From positions 62,001 to 126,000 of the forward strand of contig JAOARV010000006.1 of NCBI GenBank assembly GCA_025210395.1: 64,000 nt of DNA. Reading direction: 5' to 3'. A program made the translations under genes and the position numbers. The DNA is from Marinisporobacter sp. Its GTDB lineage: Bacteria > Bacillota > Clostridia > Peptostreptococcales > Thermotaleaceae. Numbering within the stretch: the stretch's first letter is position 1; each line of letters starts with the position of its first letter. A model generated the notes under the pieces. It had not been told where the DNA came from, did not search any database, and saw only the letters and a list, made by a program, of their open reading frames with translations. Shown here piece after piece: positions 53,090 through 61,867 of the stretch.

Positions 53090-53878
53090 ATGATACAAAA
53101 AGAGAAACCAATGGAAGGTACAAATATCAAAAAAATTATCGCTGTAATGAGTGGTAAAGGGGGAGTAGGAAAGAGTTCTGTTACTTCTTTAATGGCTGTA
53201 TCCCTTAGAAATAAAGGTTACAAGGTAGGGATTATGGATGCAGATATAACAGGACCTAGTATTCCTAAAGTATTTGGAGTCAATAATCAAAGGGCTTATT
53301 CTGATGGAAAAAGCATCGCACCTGTTGAAACTGTTACAGGAATTAAAGTAATATCATTAAACCTATTAGTAGACCAAGAGGATGCCCCTGTAGTTTGGAG
53401 AGGTCCACTTATTGCAGGAACAGTAAAACAATTTTATACAGATGTAGCATGGGGAGATTTAGATGTATTACTTATAGATATGCCTCCAGGAACAGGAGAT
53501 GTACCTCTTACAATTATGCAATCCTTCCCAGTAGATGGTATCGTAGTCGTTTCTTCTCCACAGGATTTAGTTAAATTAATTGTGAAAAAATCTGTAAATA
53601 TGGCAAAAATGATGGCAACACCTATTTATGGAATTGTTGAAAATATGAGCTATTTTGAATGTCCAGATTGCAACAAGAAGCATTATATATTTGGAGAAAG
53701 CAAAGTAGAAGAAGCAGCAAAAGAGATGGATATCAATGTAATCGAAAAACTTCCAATTGATCCTGAGTTTGTATCTTTATGTGATGAAGGAAAAGTTGAA
53801 GTATTTGGAAAAATGCGTTTTGGATTCTGTGAAAGCTTTGCAAATAAAATAGAAGACAAAATAGGAGGGATTGAGTAA
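53090..53878 (+). CDS. Mrp/NBP35-family Fe-S carrier P-loop ATPase
   Basis: This 262-residue ATPase has the deviant Walker A MSGKGGVGKSSVTSLMA (about 19), DADITGPSIPKVFG (about 48), the Mrp signature LLIDMPPGTGDVPLTIMQ (about 128) and the Cys pair ECPDCNKK (about 190) that binds a bridging Fe-S cluster between subunits. Mrp proteins carry Fe-S clusters to targets. Here it leads a five-gene cluster with two NifX-type proteins and two MinD/ferredoxin ATPases, like the ORP cluster of Desulfovibrio. Its start overlaps nothing; TAGGAG lies 9 bases upstream. Confidence 0.93.
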   Translation: MIQKEKPMEGTNIKKIIAVMSGKGGVGKSSVTSLMAVSLRNKGYKVGIMDADITGPSIPKVFGVNNQRAYSDGKSIAPVETVTGIKVISLNLLVDQEDAPVVWRGPLIAGTVKQFYTDVAWGDLDVLLIDMPPGTGDVPLTIMQSFPVDGIVVVSSPQDLVKLIVKKSVNMAKMMATPIYGIVENMSYFECPDCNKKHYIFGESKVEEAAKEMDINVIEKLPIDPEFVSLCDEGKVEVFGKMRFGFCESFANKIEDKIGGIE

Positions 53879-54243
53879 TGAAAATTTGTGTTACAAGTAT
53901 GGGAAATGAAAAGGATGCCATGATGGATTCAAGATTTGGAAGATGTCCATATTTTGCAATCTATGATACAGAAACAAAAAGATGCGAATTTGTGGAAAAT
54001 AATGGGGTGACTGCACCAGGCGGAGCAGGAATTGCTGCAGGGCAGCAGGTAGTGAATAAAGGAGTAGAAGTACTTATTACAGGATTTATAGGACCTAATG
54101 CAAAGAGAGTAATAGATGGTGGGCAAATCAAGGTATATGGTGGAAAAGGTGGAGCCATTGAAGAAGAAATAAAATTATATGAAGAAGGAAAATTAGAGAT
54201 CATTGAAAATGCTGCACCTGCCCACTCTGGAATGGGTAGATAA
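53878..54243 (+). CDS. NifX/NifB-type dinitrogenase cofactor-family protein (ORP-like) 1
   Basis: This 121-residue protein is of the dinitrogenase iron-molybdenum cofactor biosynthesis fold: MKICVTSMGNEKDAMMDSRF at the start, GRCPYFAIYD, and ITGFIGPNAKRVIDGG in the middle. Relatives include ORP, which binds a Mo-Cu sulfide cluster, and NifX. The C-terminus APAHSGMGR is short. It starts within the stop of the Mrp gene (TAATG), so it is translationally coupled. The metal carried cannot be told from sequence. Confidence 0.9.
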   Translation: MKICVTSMGNEKDAMMDSRFGRCPYFAIYDTETKRCEFVENNGVTAPGGAGIAAGQQVVNKGVEVLITGFIGPNAKRVIDGGQIKVYGGKGGAIEEEIKLYEEGKLEIIENAAPAHSGMGR

Positions 54244-54260
54244 CGAAAGGACTGGTAAAG

Positions 54261-55091
54261 ATGAAAATCGCAGTCTTAAGTGGTAAAGGAGGTACAGGAA
54301 AAACAACTATATCTACAAATCTTGCCACCGTTATGAATTGGAGCTATGTAGATTGTGATGTGGAAGAACCCAATGGGTTTATATTTCTAAAACCTGAGAT
54401 CAAAAAAACAGAAGAGGTAAAAATACCCGTTCCAAAGATTGATGAAAACAAGTGCATTCGCTGTAATGAGTGTGCGAGCGTTTGTCAGTTTAATGCTTTA
54501 GCTGGAACGAAGACAGGTGTTATTTTCTTTGAAAAGCTATGTCATGGATGTGGTGCCTGTTCTATTGTTTGCCCAGCAGGAGCCATAACAGAAGTAGGAA
54601 GAAGTATTGGGAAAATAGATATAGGAAATACAAATTCCATAAAATGTATGAGAGGTCTTTTAGATATAGGAGAGCCTATGGCACCGCCTATTATCAAGAA
54701 GCTAAAAGGCTTGGTAGATGAAACACCAACTATTATTGATTGTTCTCCTGGAAGCTCATGTTCTGTAGTAGCAGCCATCGAGGGAGTAGATGTAGCTATA
54801 TTAGTAACAGAAGCAACTCCCTTTGGGCTACATGATTTAAAAATTGCAGTAGAGCTTGTAAGACAGATGGGGATTCCTTTGGGAATCATCATCAATCGAG
54901 CTGACGAAGAGAAGGATTTGATTACAAAATACTGTGAAGAGGAAAAGATCCAGTTGATCGGGAAAATTCCTTATGCAAAAAGAGCGGCTGTTCTTTATTC
55001 TGAAGGAAAGCTTCTTGTAGAAGATGAAGAATACAAGAAGCTATTTAAAGAAATTGGCGAACGTATTTTGGGGGTGAAGGCATGCAGTTAG
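54261..55091 (+). CDS. MinD-type ATPase with inserted 2[4Fe-4S] ferredoxin domain 1
   Basis: This 276-residue ATPase has Walker A LSGKGGTGKTTISTNLA at the start, an inserted two-cluster ferredoxin (about residues 65-108: CIRCNECASVCQFNA and CHGCGACSIVCPAGA) and the Mrp/MinD-like GVDVAILVTEATPFGLHDLK (about 175). It is one of a pair found in ORP-type and related clusters; in Desulfovibrio the pair forms a complex with ORP and affects cell division. The last 10 bases overlap the start of the second ATPase gene. Confidence 0.9.
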   Translation: MKIAVLSGKGGTGKTTISTNLATVMNWSYVDCDVEEPNGFIFLKPEIKKTEEVKIPVPKIDENKCIRCNECASVCQFNALAGTKTGVIFFEKLCHGCGACSIVCPAGAITEVGRSIGKIDIGNTNSIKCMRGLLDIGEPMAPPIIKKLKGLVDETPTIIDCSPGSSCSVVAAIEGVDVAILVTEATPFGLHDLKIAVELVRQMGIPLGIIINRADEEKDLITKYCEEEKIQLIGKIPYAKRAAVLYSEGKLLVEDEEYKKLFKEIGERILGVKACS

Positions 55092-55936
55092 TCATTATTA
55101 GTGGAAAAGGCGGAACGGGAAAGACAACTGTAGCTGCATCCTTTGCTTACCTTAGCCAAAAGAGTATAAAAGTAGATTGTGATGTGGATGCATCGAATCT
55201 TCATATTATCCTAGGTGGAGAAGACCTAGATAAAAAGCCTTATATAGGTGCAAAACTTGCGCACATAGATCCTGAAAAATGTATACAGTGTGGAGCTTGT
55301 GAGAAGGTATGTCGCTTTGATGCCATTAAAAACTTTATGATTGAGCCTTTAAAATGTGAAGGCTGTGGAGCTTGTAAGGTCGTATGCCCGAACGGAGCTA
55401 TTATTCTAGAAGATGAAATAACAGGAGATACTCTTATTACGAAAACAGATAGAGGGCTTTTATCAAGGGCTGAGATGGTTATTGGAGCAGAAGGGTCTGG
55501 AAAGCTTGTAACACAAGTGAGAAAAAATGCTATGAAACATAAAAGAGAAGATGAATGGGTCATTATGGATGGTACTCCTGGAATCGGATGTGCTGTAATG
55601 GCTTCTATTACTGGGTGTGATGTAGCTCTTATTGTTGTAGAGCCTACCCAATCAGGAATCAATGATTTTGAGAGAGTCTATGCGTTAACAAAGCATTTTG
55701 GAATCAAAGCTTTTGTCTGTATCAATAAATATGATATCAATAAAAACATATCTACTGAAATAGAAAAGCTTTGTGAAAGGGAAGGAATAGAAGTTTTAGG
55801 AAAAATTCCTTTTGATCCTTGTGTAAAAAGTGCTGTTAATGCTTTAAAGCCTATTGTAAGCTATGAAGAAAGCAAGGCAGGAAAAGAAATTATCAATATA
55901 TGGAATGTATTTAAAAACAAATATGAGGAGGAATAA
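55082..55936 (+). CDS. MinD-type ATPase with inserted 2[4Fe-4S] ferredoxin domain 2
   Basis: This 284-residue paralogue of the preceding gene has Walker A ISGKGGTGKTTVAASFA, ferredoxin motifs CIQCGACEKVCRFDA and CEGCGACKVVCPNGA (about 65-110) and VIMDGTPGIGCAVMASITGC (about 160). Both proteins probably form a heterodimer, as in characterised ORP complexes. The overlap with its partner supports equal synthesis. The second NifX-type gene follows after 3 bp. Confidence 0.9.
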   Translation: MQLVIISGKGGTGKTTVAASFAYLSQKSIKVDCDVDASNLHIILGGEDLDKKPYIGAKLAHIDPEKCIQCGACEKVCRFDAIKNFMIEPLKCEGCGACKVVCPNGAIILEDEITGDTLITKTDRGLLSRAEMVIGAEGSGKLVTQVRKNAMKHKREDEWVIMDGTPGIGCAVMASITGCDVALIVVEPTQSGINDFERVYALTKHFGIKAFVCINKYDINKNISTEIEKLCEREGIEVLGKIPFDPCVKSAVNALKPIVSYEESKAGKEIINIWNVFKNKYEEE

Positions 55937-55939
55937 AAA

Positions 55940-56296
55940 ATGAAAGTAGCTATAGCAAAGGATGGAAATTTTGTATCACAACATTTTGGTCATTGTGAAG
56001 GATTTGAAGTTTTTGAAGTAAACAATGGAGCTGTTGAAGGAAGAAGCTTTCTTCCAAATCCAGGACATCGTCCAGGATTTTTACCTAAATTTATTGCAGA
56101 AAAAGGAATTAACTTAATTATTGCTGGTGGAATGGGAGGTACTGCTCAAGAGCTTTTTAAAGAAAATGGTGTAGAGGTAGTTGTAGGAGCACAAGGGAAT
56201 TTAGAGGATGTAATCAGCACATATACAAGTGGTAAATTGCAATCTACAGGGAGTGTGTGTACAGCCCATGCACATGAAGGACATTGTAACGACTAG
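55940..56296 (+). CDS. NifX/NifB-type dinitrogenase cofactor-family protein (ORP-like) 2
   Basis: This 118-residue protein has the same fold as the gene at 53878: MKVAIAKDGNFVSQHFGHCE at the start and NLIIAGGMGGTAQELFKENG in the middle. It ends in a His/Cys-rich tail (VCTAHAHEGHCND) suitable for metal binding. In ORP-type clusters such a protein holds the metal cofactor. It ends the cluster and is followed by a terminator. Confidence 0.9.
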   Translation: MKVAIAKDGNFVSQHFGHCEGFEVFEVNNGAVEGRSFLPNPGHRPGFLPKFIAEKGINLIIAGGMGGTAQELFKENGVEVVVGAQGNLEDVISTYTSGKLQSTGSVCTAHAHEGHCND

Positions 56297-56301
56297 GCAG
56301 A

Positions 56302-56328
56302 AAGGCAGAATTTATTCTGCCTTTTTTC
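56302..56328 (+). terminator. intrinsic terminator after the ORP-like cluster
   Basis: AAGGCAGAA (56302-56310) pairs with TTCTGCCTT (56315-56323), then TTTT. It separates the structural genes from the DUF134 gene. Confidence 0.88.
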
Positions 56329-56469
56329 GTATAGAATATTAGGTGATATAACTGAAAAGTAAAATGCAGATGATGGGAAAAAATTTAAAAATACATGATA
56401 TAATAGAAGAAATTGAAGATCTGAAAATAATAATGAAGGGAATTTGTGAAAAATGTAGGAGGTGAAGCT

Positions 56470-56934
56470 TTGCCGAGACCGACAAAACCGAGAAAAATCG
56501 CTTTTATGCCTGAAAATAGATATTTTATACCTGTTGGAAAAATGCGTTGTCATATAGAGGAGATTCAGTTAAAGCTTGAAGAAGTAGAAGCCATGAGGCT
56601 GAAGGATATTGAAAAGCTTTCCCAAGAAGAATGTGCAGAAAAAATGCATGTCTCAAGACAAACCTTTCAACTCATTATCGATAAAGCAAGAAAAAAAGTT
56701 GCACAGGCCCTTACAGAAGGAAGAGCCATTAGTATTGAAGGTGGAAATTATACCCTAAATATTTGTAAGTACCAATGTAAGGATTGTGGACACGAATTTA
56801 AAGAAGCTTATGAAAAGGAAATCCATGTGTGTCCTAAGTGTGATTCTAATGAAGTCATATGCATTGATCAAGGAAGATTTTGCATGAAAGGTTGCAGAAA
56901 ACCTTGGTGCAAAGGAAAAGAGATGAAAGAATAA
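56470..56934 (+). CDS. DUF134 / UPF0251 DNA-binding protein
   Basis: This 154-residue protein has the DUF134 opening PRPTKPRKIAFMPENRYFIP, a sigma-70-region-4-like helix-turn-helix (residues 40-85: LSQEECAEKMHVSRQTFQLI) and a C-terminal Zn-ribbon-like part with four paired Cys (CKDCGHEF, CPKCDSNE) plus CMKGCRKPWCKG. DUF134 genes are habitual neighbours of NifX/ORP-type clusters and are presumed to be their regulators. It begins with TTG, 5 bases after GGAGGTGAAG. It is the best local candidate to bind the inverted repeat at 53010. Confidence 0.88.
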   Translation: MPRPTKPRKIAFMPENRYFIPVGKMRCHIEEIQLKLEEVEAMRLKDIEKLSQEECAEKMHVSRQTFQLIIDKARKKVAQALTEGRAISIEGGNYTLNICKYQCKDCGHEFKEAYEKEIHVCPKCDSNEVICIDQGRFCMKGCRKPWCKGKEMKE

Positions 56935-56967
56935 AGGTCGGGAATTTTTCTCGACCTTATTATTTTT
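56935..56967 (+). terminator. intrinsic terminator after the DUF134 gene
   Basis: AAGGTCGGGA and TCTCGACCTT pair (one G-U) around ATTTT, followed by ATTATTTTTT. Confidence 0.75.
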
Positions 56968-57037
56968 TGAAGGCGTACTGGAATGAATAATCCTATAGGC
57001 TTTTGTGATATTGAATAAAGAAAGAGAGGAGAATAAT

Positions 57038-57661
57038 ATGCCTAAAATTACAAAAATAGAACAGCAAAAAAATGAACAGAGAGCAAGCTTATATTTAGAT
57101 GATGAATTTTTCATGGGAATCAATAAGGAAATTGTCTATACATTAATGTTAAGGGTAGGGCAAGAGATTGAAAAGGAAAGGCTTGAAAAAATTATTGGAG
57201 AAGAGCAGTATTTAAAAGCAAAAAGTAAAGCTCTAAATTTACTGAATTTTTCTTCTCGAACAGAGAAGGAAATGAGGGAAAGACTCAAAAAAAATGAATA
57301 TCCTGAGGAAGCTATTGAAAGGGTTATAGGATTTTTAAAAGAATATAACTTTATTAATGATTCTGAATTGACAAAATATATGGTAAAAAGTAAATCTATA
57401 GGCAAAAAATATGGAAAAAAAAGAATCAAACAGGATTTATATAGAAAAGGAATTGATATGAATTTAATAGAAAATACTATTGAAGAAGAGATAGATGAAG
57501 AAAAAGAATATGAAAATGCATTAAGCTTAGCACAAAAAAAGATGAAAACCATAAAAGATACAGATCAAAGGAAAGTATACGAAAAGTTGGGAAGGTATTT
57601 AGCCTATAGAGGGTATGAATATGACCTTATTCGAAAAGTGATCAATCAGGTTTTAAAATAA
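57038..57661 (+). CDS. recX: RecX family regulator
   Basis: This 207-residue RecX-type protein is made of three-helix repeats. Recognisable parts are ALNLLNFSSRTEKEMRERLK (about 68), AIERVIGFLKEYNFINDSEL and GKKRIKQDLYRKGI (about 130). RecX binds inside the RecA filament groove and limits its activity. No recA is nearby. The ATG at 57038 is behind GAGAGGAG; an upstream ATT/ATG region at 57005 is not needed. The esterase gene follows 19 bp later. Confidence 0.88.
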   Translation: MPKITKIEQQKNEQRASLYLDDEFFMGINKEIVYTLMLRVGQEIEKERLEKIIGEEQYLKAKSKALNLLNFSSRTEKEMRERLKKNEYPEEAIERVIGFLKEYNFINDSELTKYMVKSKSIGKKYGKKRIKQDLYRKGIDMNLIENTIEEEIDEEKEYENALSLAQKKMKTIKDTDQRKVYEKLGRYLAYRGYEYDLIRKVINQVLK

Positions 57662-57680
57662 AAAGATTTGGAGGAGTGGT

Positions 57681-58421
57681 ATGAATTATATACATAAGTA
57701 TGCAAAGCCCTTCTTTTATGAAGGAAATGATGAGGGATGTCTATTAATTCATGGATTTACAGGAACACCTAGCCATATGCGTTTGTTAGGAGATGTATTA
57801 AAAAGAGAAGGCTATACGGTGAAAGGGATATTGTTAAAGGGTCATGGTACTTGTGTGGAAGATATGAAAAATTGCCATTGGCAGGACTGGATGAAAGACG
57901 CAGTAAAGGGGTATGAAGAACTTAGGAAAAAATGCAGTAAAGTATATATTATGGGATTATCTATGGGAGGCGTATTATCATTGCTCTTAGCAGAGGAGTA
58001 TCCAGTAGAAGGGGTTGTATCTATTGCTGCCCCTATTCGAATATATGATCAACTGGCAAAATTCTCTTTTATTGCAAAATACTTCATGCCTTATAAAAGA
58101 TGGAAATCATTACCTGTACAACCAGGAGAAGAATTGAACTATAAAATCTCTTATGATACACTTCCTGTAGGAACTGTACCTAGTCTTTTGAAGTTAATGA
58201 AAAAAGCAGAGAAAAACCTATCAAAAATTACCAGTTCTACATTAATCGTTCAATCCTACATGGATCAAACGGTAAAGCCAATTAGTGCTCAAATTATTTA
58301 TGATAAAATTAATTCCAATAAAAAAGAAATTCTTTGGTTAGAAAATTCAAAGCATGTGTGTACTTTAGGACCTGAAAGAGAATATATGCATGAGAAGATT
58401 ATTACATTTTTAAAAGAGTAA
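57681..58421 (+). CDS. alpha/beta-hydrolase, carboxylesterase Est30-type
   Basis: This 246-residue cytosolic hydrolase has an oxyanion-hole segment CLLIHGFTGTPSHM (about 22), the nucleophile elbow IMGLSMGGVLSLLLAEEYP (Ser about 95), an acid in SYMDQTVKPIS (about 195) and the histidine in ENSKHVCTLG (about 225). This matches the small carboxylesterase/monoacylglycerol lipase group. Its natural substrate is unknown. It probably shares a transcript with recX. The ribosome site is TTGGAGGAG. Confidence 0.88.
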   Translation: MNYIHKYAKPFFYEGNDEGCLLIHGFTGTPSHMRLLGDVLKREGYTVKGILLKGHGTCVEDMKNCHWQDWMKDAVKGYEELRKKCSKVYIMGLSMGGVLSLLLAEEYPVEGVVSIAAPIRIYDQLAKFSFIAKYFMPYKRWKSLPVQPGEELNYKISYDTLPVGTVPSLLKLMKKAEKNLSKITSSTLIVQSYMDQTVKPISAQIIYDKINSNKKEILWLENSKHVCTLGPEREYMHEKIITFLKE

Positions 58422-58582
58422 GAATATGTAGATGTATTATAAAAAAGAATAATATTTATTGAAAAGACTATTCATATCTATAGGAATGAATAATATATGT
58501 TAGATCATGAAAAATATAGAAAATTAAAGTGAGTATTTTGAATGTAATGATTAATAAGATAAAAGGAGTGTCAGAATAAAAT

Positions 58583-58605
58583 AAGGACGGATGAAAAACC
58601 GTCTT
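58583..58605 (+). other. small hairpin upstream of the EamA gene
   Basis: AGGACGG (58584-58590) can pair with CCGTCTT (58599-58605), one G-U pair, around ATGAAAAA. Only a weak T-rich run follows. It may be a terminator or attenuator in the 225-bp leader, which shows no gene. Confidence 0.35.
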
Positions 58606-58646
58606 CTATTTATGAGATGAAAAATAATACTAGAGGATGGATCAAA

Positions 58647-59546
58647 ATGAAAAAGATATATGGTGTAATCTATTCAATGATTTCAGCAGTTCTATTTGGG
58701 ATTCAAGCCATTTTAGCGAAAATAGCCTACAATAATGGAGTCAGTACAACTAATTTATTGATTTTTAAATTTTTTTTTGGAACAGCAATGCTTTTTTCAT
58801 ATATTCTTGTGAAGAATATTGATTTTAAAATCAATAGAAAACAAAGGAATCGTCTTATTTTTTTAGGAATTTCAGGATATGGATTGACTGCATTTTTACT
58901 TTTTTTATCGTATCAGTATATATCTGTAGGTCTTGCTACAGTATTACATTTTATTTATCCAATGATTGTAACACTTTTAGCATTTATGGTATACAAAGAA
59001 AAGTTAAAGATCCATAAAACAGTAGCATTAATATTATCTGTAGTAGGAATTTATTTTTTGGTGGGAGAGGGACATTTGCATATTAATATGAAGGGGGTAG
59101 GTCTTGCCCTCATCTCAGGTATCTCTTATGCAATTTATATGGTAGGTGTTGCGAATAAGTTATTTGATGATGTAAATAATTATGTGATGACTTTTTATTT
59201 GAGTGTGGTAGCTACTATATTTGTTATTTCACTAGGGCTTATAAATAATAGTATTGTGTTTTCTATAAACAAAAGTGGAATTATTATAGGATTAATCATT
59301 GCTTGTATTTCTACTGTTATAGCTCCTATGTTATTGTTAGAAGGAATTCGAATCATAGGACCTTCTAATGCAGCTATATTAAGTACCTTTGAACCTATTG
59401 TAGGCACTGTTTTAGGAATACTGATCCTTCAAGAAAGTTTTACAATAAAGATTGCCATGGGAAGTATTTTGATTTTAATATCTGTTGTATTGGTGACCAT
59501 GGCTAATAAAAATGAAGAGAAAGAAATCATGTGTGAAAGAGAATAA
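58647..59546 (+). CDS. EamA/DMT-family transporter
   Basis: This protein of about 299 residues has ten hydrophobic segments in two EamA repeats (first about 5-140, second about 155-290; GVIYSMISAVLFGIQAILAK opens the first and VGLALISGISYAIYMVGVAN the second; GPSNAAILSTFEPIVGTVLG is typical). Such proteins move small metabolites or drugs; the substrate is not predictable. The ATG at 58647 is preferred because AGAGGATGG is correctly spaced from it. Confidence 0.88.
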   Translation: MKKIYGVIYSMISAVLFGIQAILAKIAYNNGVSTTNLLIFKFFFGTAMLFSYILVKNIDFKINRKQRNRLIFLGISGYGLTAFLLFLSYQYISVGLATVLHFIYPMIVTLLAFMVYKEKLKIHKTVALILSVVGIYFLVGEGHLHINMKGVGLALISGISYAIYMVGVANKLFDDVNNYVMTFYLSVVATIFVISLGLINNSIVFSINKSGIIIGLIIACISTVIAPMLLLEGIRIIGPSNAAILSTFEPIVGTVLGILILQESFTIKIAMGSILILISVVLVTMANKNEEKEIMCERE

Positions 59547-59570
59547 AAGACTCCTCAAGAGGAGTCTTTG
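59547..59570. terminator. bidirectional terminator between the EamA gene and psuG
   Basis: AAAGACTCCT (59547-59556) pairs with AGGAGTCTTT (59561-59570) around CAAG, between convergent genes. Confidence 0.85.
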
Positions 59571-59588
59571 TATATACAGTATATAATT

Positions 59589-60512
59589 TTATTTTTCATC
59601 TAATTTAGCAAGCTCTACAGCTAATTTTGAACCTACCTTTGCATTGTTATAGACAAGCTGAATATTGGATGCTAAGCTTTTTCCACCAGTAATGGCTTTT
59701 ACTTTTGAAAGAAGGAAAGGCGTTGCTTCTTTTCCTTTAATACCTTTTTCTTTTGCTTCTTGAAGAGCATCTTCTATAGCAGTAGTAATCGTATCATAAT
59801 CCATTTCATATTCTTTAGGAATTGGATTTCCTATAACCATTCCACCTTTTAAATTTAAATCCCATTTTGCTTTTAATGCTTTTGCCAGTTCAGTTTCTGA
59901 ATCAACTTGATAATCTACACCGAAGCCACTTTTTCTAGTAAAGAATGCAGGGAATTCTTCAGTACCAAAGCCGACAACAGGAACTCCATGGGTTTCTAAG
60001 TATTCTAAAGTAAGTCCGATATCTAAAATAGATTTAGCTCCTGCACATACAACAGCTACATTAGTCGTTGCAAGCTCCATAAGGTCTGCTGAAATATCAA
60101 AGGTTTCTTGTGCTTCTCTATGAACTCCACCGATTCCACCTGTAACAAATACTTTAATTCCAGCAAGAGCTGCAATAATCATAGTAGAAGCTACGGTTGT
60201 AGCACCGTTTAGCTCTTTTGCAATGACAAAAGGAAGATCTCGTCTACTTGTTTTTAGGATATCGTCTCCTTTTCCCATATATTCTAATTCTTCATCATTT
60301 AATCCTACTTTTAGTCTCCCGTTTAGAATTCCTATGGTTGCAGGAATAGCACCATTTTTTCTTACGATTTCTTCAACTTCTCTAGCAGTTTTTATATTTT
60401 CAGGATAAGGCATACCATGGGATATAATTGTTGATTCTAATGCAACTACAGGTTTACCCTCCTCTAATGCAGTTTTTACCTCTGGATGGATATCTAAATA
60501 TTGTTTAAACAT
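59589..60512 (-). CDS. psuG: pseudouridine-5'-phosphate glycosidase
   Basis: This 307-residue PsuG splits pseudouridine 5'-phosphate to uracil and ribose 5-phosphate. Family patterns are [20 protein letters not shown] (about 19), [20 protein letters not shown] (about 105), [20 protein letters not shown] (about 125) and a lysine-containing [11 protein letters not shown] (about 157). It overlaps the end of psuK by 19 bp. The uracil released could feed the pyrimidine degradation genes elsewhere in the window. Confidence 0.96.
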   Translation of the reverse strand: MFKQYLDIHPEVKTALEEGKPVVALESTIISHGMPYPENIKTAREVEEIVRKNGAIPATIGILNGRLKVGLNDEELEYMGKGDDILKTSRRDLPFVIAKELNGATTVASTMIIAALAGIKVFVTGGIGGVHREAQETFDISADLMELATTNVAVVCAGAKSILDIGLTLEYLETHGVPVVGFGTEEFPAFFTRKSGFGVDYQVDSETELAKALKAKWDLNLKGGMVIGNPIPKEYEMDYDTITTAIEDALQEAKEKGIKGKEATPFLLSKVKAITGGKSLASNIQLVYNNAKVGSKLAVELAKLDEK

Positions 60513-61600
60513 AAACTCATCTCCTTTGAAAGTTTTTGAATATTTTCTATGGACAGGGTTGGATTGATGGTTCTCTCATGGGAGAGGGCAATGATGGACG
60601 CAAGACTTGAGAATTTAGCCGACTTTTCTAAAGAAAAATTATTCAAATGACTAAAGACAAGTCCTGCCATAAATGCATCTCCAGCTCCCGTGGCATTGAT
60701 AGCTTTGATTGGAGGAGTAGATAAAAGAAAAGAAGTATTTTCATCTCTACAATATACCCCTTCCTTTCCAAGACTGATAAATATATTCTTTACTCCTTCA
60801 TTAAGAAAATAATTAGAAGCTTTTTCTAAATCTTCTTTTGTATCAATTTTTATACCTGAAAGGATTTCAGCTTCTAGTTTATTAGGCTTTATTGTATGAA
60901 AATGGCCGATGAAGCTTTTTACCTTTGCAGCTTTAGCAGTAGATACTGGATCAAGGAAAAAATTGACTTCTTTGAAATTAGTTACGAGATAATGAAGAAC
61001 TTCTTCTTTTATATTTGTATCTACAACGACTAATTGGGCGTGCTTTAGGATATGACTTTTTTCTCGAATAAAATCAATTGTGATTTTATCAAAAATATCC
61101 ATGGCTGCAATGGCTACCTTCATATCTCCATTTTCATCTAAAACAGAAAGATAGGTAGAAGAAGGTGTATTTTTTAAAGATAAAATATGTTCTGTGTGAA
61201 TTCCAGAAAGCTTACACTCTTCTAAAATCTTCTTGCCATATAAATCATCTCCTACAGCAGATATGAGCTTAGTAGTTACATCTAAAAGAGTTAGATTCTC
61301 AGCTATATTTCTGCCAACACCTCCAAGAGACATTTTTACTTTTCCTGGATTAGAATCGTGAAGATTTAAAGAACCATTTGTAAAGCCTTGAAGATCTACG
61401 TTGGTTCCTCCTATTACAGCAACATAATTTTCTTCTTTTACGATATAGCCTTTTCCAAGAATATATCCTTTTTTCATCAAATTTGTAATATGCACTGCTA
61501 CAGATGAACGAGTAATCCCCAAACTTTCTGCTAATTCTTGTTGAGAGATGAGAGGATGTTTTTTGATTAAATCTAAAATTTCTTGTTCTCTCAATGTCAT
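60494..61600 (-). CDS. psuK: pseudouridine kinase of the PfkB family with N-terminal winged helix
   Basis: This protein of about 368 residues starts with a winged-helix DNA-binding domain (residues 1-55: [40 protein letters not shown]). It is followed by a PfkB kinase domain ([20 protein letters not shown] about 62; [20 protein letters not shown] about 320, with catalytic Asp). It phosphorylates pseudouridine for PsuG. The fused DNA-binding domain suggests self-regulation through the operator at 61624. The ATG at 61600 is preferred over in-frame GTG/TTG codons 9-12 bp upstream that overlap the weak ribosome site. Confidence 0.9.
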   Translation of the reverse strand: MTLREQEILDLIKKHPLISQQELAESLGITRSSVAVHITNLMKKGYILGKGYIVKEENYVAVIGGTNVDLQGFTNGSLNLHDSNPGKVKMSLGGVGRNIAENLTLLDVTTKLISAVGDDLYGKKILEECKLSGIHTEHILSLKNTPSSTYLSVLDENGDMKVAIAAMDIFDKITIDFIREKSHILKHAQLVVVDTNIKEEVLHYLVTNFKEVNFFLDPVSTAKAAKVKSFIGHFHTIKPNKLEAEILSGIKIDTKEDLEKASNYFLNEGVKNIFISLGKEGVYCRDENTSFLLSTPPIKAINATGAGDAFMAGLVFSHLNNFSLEKSAKFSSLASIIALSHERTINPTLSIENIQKLSKEMSLCLNNI

Positions 61601-61623
61601 TATTATCACCAACTTTTGCTTAG

Positions 61624-61648
61624 TAAGTAAACTTATGCTTATAGTATA
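61624..61648 (-). promoter_or_regulatory. psuK promoter -10 and operator-like palindrome
   Basis: TAAGTAAACTTA (61624-61635) is a perfect 5-2-5 inverted repeat just downstream of a minus-strand -10 TATACT (reverse of 61643-61648), near the expected transcription start. A weak -35 TTTACT lies 18 bases further up. Overlapping CTTAGTAAG adds symmetry. Confidence 0.5.
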
Positions 61649-61809
61649 ACCTAAAAGTATGAAAAAAGTAAAGAAGATATTGAAATAAATACATTTAAAA
61701 CTTTTCTAGAGGGATAAAAATTGAGAAAATCTTAAAAATTGAAGAAATTTTATAATTTTGATATTTATTATTTAATAATAAATATATATTGAAAAACGAT
61801 AAAAACATA

Positions 61810-61838
61810 TTGAAATAGGGTGATGAACCCTGTATAAT
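61810..61838 (+). promoter_or_regulatory. sigma-A promoter of the exosortase operon with palindromic spacer
   Basis: TTGAAA (61810-61815), exactly 17 bases, then TATAAT (61833-61838). The spacer contains AGGGT-GATGA-ACCCT, an inverted repeat where a regulator could bind. Confidence 0.75.
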
Positions 61839-61867
61839 AGAAATGTGAAATTATGGGAGGTGGAAAG

